From Kingdonia uniflora (Eukaryota > Streptophyta > Magnoliopsida > Ranunculales > Circaeasteraceae), in assembly GCA_014058105.1 (NCBI GenBank), contig JACGCM010001798.1:186001-250000 (forward strand): DNA of 64,000 nt, written 5' to 3'. Both the position numbers and the translations under genes were made by a program. The notes under the pieces are model-generated. The model was given only the letters and a program-made list of their open reading frames with translations. It was not told the origin of the DNA and did not search any database. Shown here in pieces: positions 10,955 to 22,900 of this stretch (within the stretch, counting starts at the first letter, position 1; every line of letters begins with the position of its first letter).

Positions 10955-13900
10955 CTGCATACATAGTTGAACATTCGTTACAACAGAAAGTATATATAAC
11001 CATTAAAATTTACAATAAATATTGAACTGAATACTAAGACACTGTTAAATAATAGAAGGGGACTTTTTTAATACATCACTCAACCATGATATGCCATTTT
11101 TCCAAAAGACTCCAATGGAAAAAAGTTACTAGGGGTTTTGAAAACATTGCTATACATTTTATGTTAAGAAATTCACTGCCTGTGACATTGCTGATTGGCA
11201 AGAACAAGTGGTTAAATGAGAAGAAAAAAAATCGATGTTAGTAATTCGTGGAAGCGCAATACATTGGAATTCTGTAATGTACTGAAAAACTTCCGACAAA
11301 AAGAGGACCAAAAAGAAAGAATGAAGCTATAAGTCAAGACAAGCCTTACTTATTTGTAGCTGAAGCACACCATGATATGACAAAGCCCATAACAAACAAG
11401 ATTATCCCATGCATGAATCCGCTAGAGGGGTCATCAGGTAAAACCAACATCAGAATTGCTGCCAGAGGAATAGCTGAACCCGAGCTTATCTGTGCAAGAA
11501 AAATCCTACCAGAATTTGGGAAACGTTTTGCGAGATTATCTCCCATCATTCCTCCAAATAGCCCCCCAAGAGAATTAGCAACTACAAATATAGCCATGAG
11601 AAAAGCTGTTTCTTTATGGGAAAAACCAATTAGCTCTAACCACATAGGCGCAAAGGATAAAGCTGACCATGGAAACGATCCGCTGACACCTTGGGCAACT
11701 ATTACTTGGAAAGATGGGATTTTTATAACTGACTTTGCTTCTAGAAGTAATCCCTTCACTTCTGACATGAATGGTTTACGCTGATATTTATCTCCACCTT
11801 TACTGCCTTCATATGAAAAACTTGGATCAACGGCAAAGATACGGACAAAAATTCCAATAATGACACTAAGTATTGCAACAAGGAGGAAGGAAATTCTCCA
11901 ACCAGAAATCCCCATGAATGACGTGGAAGCTATAAGAACTGAGCAAAGACCACCAACAATCGACCCTATGTTGCCTGTTAATTGTAGCCATCCAAAAGCT
12001 GTACCACGGTTGTTGTCGTCAGTTGAGTCCGCAACAAGGGACTGAATGGCAGGTGTAACAATGGCAAGCCCAATTCCATTCAGAGCGCGTGAAACTGCTA
12101 CCTAACAAATGCAATAAATTCAATAACTCCTCTAGAAACATCTGCCTTTCTAGTTAATCTAGATTTTATTGAAATTCGAGTAGCTGCAACTTAAACATTA
12201 CTGCATTGCATTATATAAGGTGCTTCAGCACCATTAGGATGACTCCATCTCAAACACGTGAGTTGACGCTTTCTTTATGCACCATATCATACAGATCTTT
12301 TTTGACACAGACTAACAAAAAAAGTCGATGATCCTATTTAAATATTATTAATCTTTCATCAATATATGCAAGCTTTAAAGTTCACATGTCTACGCTTCTA
12401 TTATTAGAACTATTAGAACTGGAAGTTCCAACTCAAACCAATTGGCTATGAGAGGAGTAGCCCCAATATTTATATTATTGAGGTGCAAGGCATAAATTCC
12501 CGAGGTAGGACTATACGCCCCCTTACGTGTGGGGTAATTTTTGAGCACAACCCGTGGATTAATATTTGGGTGACGCGGAGTAGCACGTGGGCCATTAGGC
12601 TCGACATGTGAAAGAAAGGCTCGTTCTAATACCATATCAGAACTGGAGGTTCTATCTCAAACTAATTACCTCTAATAACATTGGGTATTGTAGGGTATAT
12701 CTCTAAAAAGAAAAGCAAACCCTATGAGGGTTCGAACCCATGACCTCTAGGTATGGGTAGCTTATGTTTCGTCTTAGAACATAGTCCCACATTGTTAGGG
12801 AAATGAGAATATGAAAAGTTATATACCTTCTCACCTTATTGTTGGTTGTAGACATGTATAGGTGAGACACATGTGAGTGTGTGTGTGTAGGTGGCTTTTA
12901 TACCACCACTCTTGCACACACACCCTCGGATAGCCCGGTGGGCCGGTCCGGTCCGGCTTCGGGTAATTGGCTCTTCCTGGCTCTGGAGACCAAGGCCTTC
13001 TATCTTTTTACTGAAAAGCTTTTTGGGGTTGTGATCCAGGAGGATCTAGAGTTATTTGAAGATTTGTCAAAAGTCGTTCAAACGAAGTTGAGTGTCGTTC
13101 GAACGAGTTGTCATGTCCTCTGGAATTTTGGCCCAGAGCCATATTTCGTTCGAACGAGTTGGGTTTCGTTCGAACGATCAGGCAACTTTTCCAGGGTTTA
13201 GACCAATTAGTCGTAAAGTCGTCCGAACGACTTCCTAGTTCGTTCTAACGACTCTGGCGGTGTTTTGATTTTCATGTATTGTTTTGCCTCGAGAAGCGTT
13301 CTATTTTGCAATTTTGAGTTCCCTCTATATTAAAGGGACTTTGGTTTTTTTTTTTTTTTTCTTATGTTAGATCTAGAAAGAGTTCTGAAAGAAGCCTAAG
13401 GTATTGAAGTGATTTCTTGTAATTATTCCGTTTTTTAAGCAATTGAAGCTTTATTTTTCCCTATCAATTGGTGTTCTTCATACTTTTTAGCTAACTAGAG
13501 CTTCTCAATCGTATTGTGGATTAAGTGGTATCAGTTTTCCAGTTTCGATTCTCGGGGGGTTGATTGTGGTTTATGGTCTCTACACGTGACCGTCTCAAGG
13601 AAACGAAGGAAAACTAGTGAGTCCGTTGAAGATCCATCGCAAACCTAATTCGAAGAAGAAAGACGATTTAGAGATGGGCGATTCCGACAATCGACTCCCG
13701 ACTTTGGAAACGATAGTTTCCGGCCTAACTTCTATTGTAGGGGAGTTAGTTAAACAATTGCGTCTCACGAACCTCGCGAAGGCTTCCGCTTCGGGGAAAC
13801 GGCAAGGCCGCTCGAAGAAGAAAGGGGTTATGGAGGGGGATTGACAAGCGTACTACGGAGATCGATAGTGATTCTAGTGATGCCGAATCCGACGAGGAGT

Positions 13901-16900
13901 GATCGGTTATTGGTAAGTCCACGAATCCTATGCGTAATCTTCGTATTTGTTTTAAGATTGAAATTCTGGTATTCGACGGTTCGATTGATGCCGAGATATT
14001 GGATAACTGGTTAGATAGGTTAGAAACTTATTTTTCAGTTTACGAATACTCCAATGCTCAAATAATTTGCTTTCCTACGTTGAAATTCGCAAGTCATGCA
14101 CTCACGTGGTGGAAATCTTATCGGAAACGCCACGATGTAGGTGATTTGGGTTGGAAAGAATTCAAGGTTTTAGTGCGAAAGCAGTTTTATCCAATTGGGT
14201 ATGAGCAAGAGAGATGGTATAAAAGGCACAATTTGCGCCAAAAGTTTGAGCAATCCGTACAGAAGTACACTACGGCGTTCCATAACCAAGCTTTGGTTTT
14301 GGACATTGATGTGGACGAGTATGAGGTGTTCATGAAGTACACGGGGGGTTTGTCGGAGTCCATTAGGAGAGAGTTGAAGCTCTTTACTGTGGCCAATATC
14401 GAGGACGCTACCGTGAAGGCAAGTACTTGAAGAGTGACAAAGAAGACGACAAGAACAAGTCGGGGTACAAGTCTAGTTGGAAAAACAAGCATACGGGAGA
14501 GGCCAAAGGAGAAGGGTCTTCGTCCAAGGAGTTTTATTGCAATCATTGTAAGGCGAGTGGGCATCTTTCCGATTATTGTTGGAAACTTCACCCGGAGCTT
14601 AGGCCGAAGGAAGAGAAGCGCAATAAAGAGAAATATACACTAGCCGCTGAGGTTGTTGACCTTCCGGATTTAGATAAACCAAATCCTAAGCTTACACTTA
14701 TGTTTCAGCGAACTTTGGCTACCGAGGAGAGTCGGGAAGAGAGCTTTTTCATGTCAGTATTCAGGTAAAGCAGAGTTTAGTCAAGGCCATTATGGATCCG
14801 GGCAGAGTTTAGTCAAGGCCATTATGGATCCGGGTAGTCAGAAAATTTTGATTTCTGAGACGCTGGTGAAGAAGATGGGTTTGACGACTACAGCTCATCC
14901 TAAGCCGTATGGTTTGGGGTAGATTCAGAAAGATGCGGATGTGATGATCACGAAGCAATGTACATTCAAGTTTGTAATTTCTGAGAAGTTTATTGACGAG
15001 GTGACATGTGAGGTGGTTCCTTTGGATGTGTGTCAGTTAATCTTAGGTAGCCCTTATCATTGGGACCGAGATGCGATTCAATACCGTAGAGCTCGCAAGT
15101 ATCGTCTTGTGAAGAAGGGAAAGGAGTTTCATATCAATGCTTGTAAGGAACATGTCACTACGTCAAATTTGGTAACGACAACTCAGGTGAAACAGTTGGT
15201 TAATGTGAGCGGCAAGTTTGTGTTATTAGTGCGACCGGTTCAGGAGGGTATGTCGGCTAAAGTGTTGTCTACAATGACAACGTTTTTTAAGCAACAAACC
15301 GATATGGGGAAATTGCAAGAGGAGGTTGTGGTACATACTGATCATAAACCGTTCCAGTTTTTAGCTACACAGTCCAAGCCACAGCAAGCTCGCCAGATAA
15401 AGGGGTTGTCGTCTCTCCAACAATTTCCCTTGATTATGCAGTATAAGAAGGGAGTAGACAACAAATTGGCTGATAGATTATCTCGACCCCCATTACCAAC
15501 TACATCCGCTATGTTGATTTCTATGCAGATACAGCCTTTTGTTACGTCAGGATATGTTGCAGGATATGATGATCCTCAAGGGCGTAGTTTGTTTCGCCGA
15601 AAGTTGCTGCCAGGCAAAACATGTGTTCGTTTTGAGTCGTTCCGAGTTGGGAAGAAGGGGCAGCTACCTAGTAAGTCGAAGTGGTACAGCAGGGACATAG
15701 GCAGCGTCGCATTCCCACCTCTTTAGTTCCCACTTGAGCAGGAGCTCAAGGCTCCTAAAGGGGGGAGCCATGATCCAGGAGGATCTAGAGTTATTTGAAG
15801 ATTTGTCAAAGTCGTTCGAACGAAGTTAAGTGTCGTCTGGAATTTTGGCCCAGAGCCATATTTCGTTCGAACGAGTTGGTTTCGTTCGAACGATCAGGCA
15901 ACTTTTCTAGGGTTTAGACCAATTAGTCGTAAAGTCGTTCGAACGACTCTGGCGGTGTTTTGATTCTCAGGCATTGTTTTGCCTCGAGATGCGTTCTATT
16001 TTGTAATTTCAAGTTCCCTCTATATAAGGGGGACTTAGATTTTTTTTTTTCTTCTTATGTTAGATCTAGAAAGAGTTCTGAAAGAAGCCTAGGGTTTTGG
16101 AGTGATTTCTTGTAATTACTTCGTTTTTTAAGCAATTGAAGCTTTATTTTTCCATACCAATTGGTGTTCTTCAAACTTTTCAGCTAACTAGAGCTTCTCA
16201 ATCGTATTGTGGATTAGGTTGGGCTTGGGCTTTTACTTGGACGAAATATTTACTAGCCATTTTAAACTATCCGTTACATCTGACTTCGTTTTCCAGTCTC
16301 CGAATCTTTTTATCCGTTAAGGGAGTTGTGGGTTACGTGGTTCCTTGATTTCCTCTCCAACAACGTCTCCTTATTTGTTTATAAAAGAAAACCCTTCCGT
16401 GCAGTATTTTCTCAACTTAGAACACCATAGTTCCAGAGTTTTATTTTTGCTTCTCTTACTGTTTATCGAAACTTTATCGAATTACTAAATCCGAATATTA
16501 GTTGAAGTGCAAATCCATACGAACGGTTTCCTTCCCTGTAAAGGGAAACCAGGGAAACCGCAGTTTATATTACGCCAATTTATCCTGGGGGCGACATGCT
16601 TTCTACCTGTTTGCTTTGGGGTAGTTGCGTGAAACGTCTTTAAAAGAATGACCTAGTGCGCAACTCGGCCACTCCTTCTAAACCTATCAGAATTACTGCT
16701 GCTCCATTCCGGTTTGCTGTTATTAGTAATTCTCGTATGCAGTCAGTTATCTCTACATTCTATTTGTTGTTGCTAGAAACAAGGTAACCCATTTATTTAC
16801 AACAATTTTAAGACGTTTATCTGTAACTGCTATGGAGGACGATAAGCAAACCCAGACTTCTGTTTTCACTAACCATAACAAGCCCTTCAAGTTTGAAGGT

Positions 16901-19900
16901 TTGCATTTCAAACAGTAGAAGAAGAAAACGTTCTTTTACATTACCAGAAAAAAAGTTGCATATGTTACTGCGGCCACTAATCCGGTATTTCCGCTACCCC
17001 TAACTGTTGAAAATGCTGAAGCAATAGAAAAATTGACCAAACAAGACTTCCTTTGTAAGAATTATATCTGAAATGCCTTGGCTAATGATCTATATGATTA
17101 TTATGTTGTAATGAAATCGACCAAAGACATTTGGGATGCAATTCAAAAGAAATATGACACCTAGGAGGTTGGGTCGAAGAAGTATGTGGTTAGCCACTAC
17201 CTCAAATTTCATATGGTTGATGACAAATCTGTTATTACCCAGTCTCAGAAATTACAGAAGATAACTCATGAGATTGTGTCAAAAGGTATCCCGCTCGATG
17301 AACAATTCCAGGTAGTTATCCTCATAAACAAGCTGCCGCCTGGATGAAAAGAATTCAAGAATACCCTCCGACACAAATCAAATGAGTTTTCTATGGAAAT
17401 TCTCATTGTCCAGCTGAGGATTGAAGAGGAGGCTCAAAAATAGGATATCAAGGAAGAAATTATGATTGTCTTGAACAATAAGAATAAGGGAAAGATTGTT
17501 CTTAAGCCGAATATGAAAAACATGAAACCGAACCAGAATAAGAACAACCAAAATCAGAATAGGAACCAAAACCAAGGTGGACCCTCTTCTCAGGTAGCTC
17601 CTGTAACTGACTCTGTTCAATTCATTTGCTATAATTGTAATAGACCTGTCCATATGGCTAACTTCTGCTGGAACCCCAAGCGTCCTGGACCCCCCAGGCT
17701 CAGGCGCATGTGACCGAAGAGCCTTTTGTGGCTATGATATTAGAAGTTAGTTTGATAAGTGGAAGATAAGGGTAGTGGGCTGACTCTGGTGCTATCCGCC
17801 ATGTTTGCTATGACAAAGCCTGGTTCAAAACCTATACTGAGGCTGAAGACAAGAATGTCCTGTTGGGAGATTCCCACACCACAAAGGTACACGGAACTGT
17901 GGACGTTGAGCTCAACTTCATTTCAGGAAGGACACTTCTGCTGAAAGATGTCCTGCACACTCCAGAAATGAGGAAGAATTTGGTTTCTGGGTTTCTTCTC
18001 AACAAGGCTGAATTTTTGTAGACTATAGGATTGAATCAATACACGATCACGAAGAACGGTATTTTTGTTGGCAAGGGATATGCATGTAATGGAATGTTTA
18101 AGATGAATGTTGAAATCAATAAAATTGTTTCTTCTTACTCTGTTTGTACTTTAAATTTTTGGCATACTAGAGTTTGTTACGTTAATAAGAAACTTATTAA
18201 AAATATGAGCAATTTGGGGTTCATTCCTAACTTCTCCTTGGACAGCTTCGTAAAATGTGAGTCTTGTAGTCAGGCAAAAATTATAAATACTTTCACACAA
18301 ATCTATCCAAAGGGAAACGGAACCTCTAGATCTTATACATTCAGATATATGTAAATTGGACGGTGTCTTAACCAGAAATTGGAAAAAATACTTTATTACT
18401 TTTATCGATGATTATTCGAACTATAATTATGTTTACCTTATGGGGAACATAAGAGCGAGGCTCTGGAAATGTTTAAAATCTTTTTAACAAAAATTGAAAA
18501 CCAATTTGAAAATAAAATTAAACGTTTTCGTAGCGATAGAGGAGCTAAATATGATTATAGTGTTTTCAATGATTTTTACAAATCAAAAGGAATTATACAT
18601 GAAACTACTACACCTTATTCTATTGAAATGAACGGTAAAGTTGAGCAGAAAAAATGTACCCTTACTGAACGTGTAGTTGCTATTATGAATTATATCAGGG
18701 TCAGGGTCAGGCTCAGTGTAGAGTGTTTGCCGTCTAGCGTGATCAGAATGGAGACAAAGAGGTGGTGGAAGGTACTTTATTAGTATTCCATACTCCTCTT
18801 AGTCTTATTTGATACTAGTGCATCACATCCTTTTATTTCATACATCAACATGTGTTCCTTAGGTTTAGAGCGTAATACTTTAGAGATTCAGTTGTCTGTG
18901 ACTACTCCTTTGGATAGTTTGGCCTCGCTTAACCGCGTTTGTAGGGAGTGTCCGGTTGTTGTTTGTGATTTTGTTTTACCTACGGATTTGATTGTTTTGC
19001 CTATTAAAAAGTTTGATGTGATCCTCGGTATGGATTGGTTGTCTACCCACCACGCTAGAGTTAATTGTTTCAAGCGATCAGTTACTTTCTGTATACCATA
19101 CCAAGAACAGTTTCAGTTTTAAGGGTTCGGGTACTACAGATCTGTTGTGTTCGATGTTAGCATTTCTCCAGACTGATCCAGTTGAGATGTCTGTTGAGCA
19201 GCTTCCTATAGTCTCCGAGTTTCAGGATGTATTCTAAGAGATACCGGGATTACTGCAGAAGAGAGATGTTGACTTTGGTATCGACTTAGTACCTGGGACG
19301 GAACCTATTTCACGTACAGCGTATCATATGGCTCCTGTTGAGCTAAAAGAGCTAAAGGACCAGGTTCAGGATTTATCATAGCAGGGTTTTATCCGTCCAA
19401 GTGTTTCGCCTTGAGGTGCGCATGTGCTCTTTGTAAAGAAGGATGGTTTGATGCGGTTGTGTATTGATTATCGGCAGTTGAACAAGGTAACGATCAAGAA
19501 TAGGTATCCAATGCCTAGGATTGACGACCTATTTAGCCAGTTGAGAGGAACCCAGTATTTCTCCAAGATTGATCTAAGGTCTGGTTATTACCAACTTAGA
19601 ATCAAGGATGAGGATATTCCCAAGACCGTTTTTCGGACGCGATATGGCCACTATGAGTTTGTAGTTATGCTGTTTGGATTGACTAATGCCCTTGCGGTGT
19701 TTATGGATTTGATGAACCGGGTTTTCAAACCATACTTGGAACAATTTGTCGCTGTTTTTGTGGATGACATTCTGATTTATTCGCGGTCGAAGGAGAAGTA
19801 TGCAGAGCATTTGCGGATTGTCTTGCAGACACTTAGAGAGCATAAGTTTATGTTAAGCTCGAAAAGTGCGATTTCTGGCGAGAAGGGGTCAAGTTCATGG

Positions 19901-22900
19901 GTCATGTTGTGTCACGAGAGGGTGTAGTCGTAGATCCTTTGAAGGTTGAGGCTATGTTAGACTGACAGAGGCCTAGTACTGTTACTGAGATTCACAATTT
20001 TATGGGTCTGGCGGGTTACTATCGCAAGTTTATAAAGGACTTCTCACAGATTCCTATGCCATTGACTTGTTTGACTAGGAAGGAGGTCAAGTTTGTCTGG
20101 GATGACAAGTGTGAGCATGCGTTCGCAGAATTGAAGACTAGGCTTACTACAGCACCGGTTCTTACCCTTCCTTCAGAGGGAAAAAAGTTTGTGGTTTATA
20201 CCGTTGCTTCGTTGGGTGGTCTGGGAGGTGTGTTGATGCAGAATGAGAACGTGGTCGCTTACGCTTCTCGGCAGCTTAAGATTCATGAGAAGAATTATCC
20301 GATACATGATCTGGAGCTAGGGCTGGCAAAATGGGCCAAAGCCCGTGGCCCGACCCAGTCCAGCCCGAAAAAAATCCAGCCCAAACCGGCCCGATATGAT
20401 CTTCGGGTCAGCCCAAACCGGCCCAACTAATTGCATGGGCGGGCTATGGACCACCTTCTTTAGGCAGCGGGTCGGCTCAAGCCTGGCCCGAAAGTGACAC
20501 GTACAAAGCCCAGCCCGAAGTTAGCCCGAGCTCGGCCCGAACAAGCCCAAGTGTTTTAAAGTAGTCTAGATGTTACTGTTGAAGACTTGGAGTGGGCCAG
20601 TCTAAAGTTTCCGTTGGAGACTTGGAGTGGGCTAGTCTAATGTTACCGTTATAAGTCTTTGTTTCCATATTTAAAGGGTCAGCCTCATCTCTCATTATGT
20701 CATACTCTTCTCATCTCTCTGTTTTCTCTTATGCTTGATAGCTTGAGTTAAGCATTCAAATCAGAGTTGCATCCCTCTCAAGCACTAAGCTTTTGCAAGA
20801 AAAAAATATTCTCACTCAAATCAAAGTTGCATCTCTCTCAAGCACTCATCTTTATAAGGATTTCCTCTAATTCCTTTAATTTTTCTCAAGCATTCATCGG
20901 TTGTTGCATTTTGTGTTTTTGATAGCTGGGTTGGAGCTCCGATTTTTGCTTTTCTCGGTTGCTGCGTTTTGTGTTCTTGATTATTGGGTTGGAGCAAATC
21001 ACAGGTAAACAATTCCTTATATTTGTTGTGATAAATTATCAATTAGTTACAGATATTTGTTGTGATGAATCATGAATGTAAATTGCGTAGACTTCGTTGT
21101 TGTAAATTGCACATGCTATCTCAACGGTGTATAAATAGTGAGCAACATGTGTTAGATGAAATGCCGTCTATTTGGGAAGACTATAGATATCTGACTTGCT
21201 TCTTTCTCAACAAATTTTGATAAGCCAGTAGAGAAGTTTTGTGGCAAAATCTGTTCAGGCACAAAAATCATAAGGAGTTTGGATAGATCAGCAACCTTGT
21301 TTGTCTCCCTGAAAATATTTACTATCTCAAAATACTCAAATTTGCTTATTTGAGTTTACAATTGATATGAGCAGAGCTCTAGCTAGCATCCCACAAATCT
21401 TATTTACTATGTTGACAACTATTTAGGAATCATATCTCACAAATAATCTGATTGCATGAAGGGGTACCCAAGACTTTTATTTTCTGAGTATACCCTTAAA
21501 CCTTGTTTATGTATGACGAAGTGCTTGTAACTTTAGTTATTTATGCCTTCAAATCTTTGTTGTTTATGTTTTATAGAAATCACCTACCTAACCAACATTG
21601 ATAATGCTTGTGCAATATTCAAAAGCATGTAACACATCCATACCAGTACCACCATAATTAGCAAATGCATTAGACAAATATCAACTTGATCTCTTAAAAT
21701 TTGTTATCCTTTAGCATCCACAACATTTTTCCTATCTAATATCAACATTTTTCAATTTTCCTTTACTTTTACTACCTAGTGAGAATGTTTCCCATACTCC
21801 ATATAATAAATGGGGATGAGATGTATTGGAATGCCATTCGCAACATTTTATTAAGTTAGGGGCCTCCGTCGTGAGCTCTATAATTTGTGTCTTTGTCCAT
21901 TATAAGCTAAGCTACGACAATAATAACTATAAGCATCCAAAAACATCTCTTATATATGTTGCTTACTTGCTTTTATGATATTCTCTTTTGTCATCAAATT
22001 GATATTTAATGCCATATATCTTTTATTTTTTGTAGAATGATGAATAGAAATTTTTTGGCCATGTGTGACAGTAACGACTCGGATAATGCGCTAAGGTACA
22101 CCGAGAATGATTCATTTCCCACCCCACCATTTACTGATTCAAATTTGTCAACCGATGGAGAAGGTTCGCAGACCCAAATTCCAAGCTCCCAAAATACGAG
22201 CCCCAAAATTCCAACTTCTTCCAAAAAGCCTAATCGAAAGCAAAGAGAGACATTCGTAGTTTGGACATGGTTCACCAAGTATAAGGTACCACATCCTAAT
22301 CAGGTAAACAAAAAAGGTAAGACTATTTTAAGAGCTAAATGTAAAAATTGTGATGATGATGATTATATAGCCACCCCAGAAAGTGGCACTACTCACCTTA
22401 AAAGTCATGGAAAAATGCATTAAAAAATTATAGATAGATCCTTCACATCCACATTTTGATTTAACCAAGAAGTGGCTCTTGAGGAACTAGTTAGGTTTAT
22501 AGTTGTGGATGAGCAGCCCTTTACTTTTTCCGAAAAAGAAACATTTAAAAGGTTTATTAAGAGATCATTTGGGGATTCATTCCAAACACCAAGTAGAAAT
22601 ACCATTAAAATCGATATTTTTAAATTTTACAAAGCTGAAAAAGAGAAACTAAAAAGCCTATTGCAAAATACTTGTGGTAAAATATCTCTTACTAGTGATT
22701 TATGGAGCTCTCCTACAAAATTAGGATTTTCTTGTGTTACGACACACTTCATAGACTCTACATGGACAATGCAAAAAAGAATTATTTGTTTTGAGTTACT
22801 TGAAAGTCCCTATGATGGTGAAACTATAGCTCAATCAGTTTTTGACACAATAAACAAATATGGTATCTCAAGTAAAATATTTTTCGTGTCTTTAGATAAT

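Larger units (their letters stand above)
13032..16216 (+). mobile_element. Gypsy-like deletion derivative B
   Basis: 3,185 bp with TSD GGTTG (13027-13031 and 16217-16221); the uninterrupted site is visible in the 3' LTR of C. LTRs of 492 and 446 bp begin TG and end TTA in both copies. Contents are gag, a CCHC knuckle, a protease-like segment and then only the tail of RNase H. Reverse transcriptase and integrase are missing, so it could move only with help from another element. The polypurine tract AAAGGGGGGAGCCA lies just before the 3' LTR. Confidence 0.9.

Noticed and set aside
12726..12750. tRNA-like GGGTTCGAACCCATGACC (also at about 28517)
   Set aside because: It looks like a T-arm/B box, but no acceptor or anticodon stems can be formed, and it occurs in both LTRs of element C, so it is LTR sequence.
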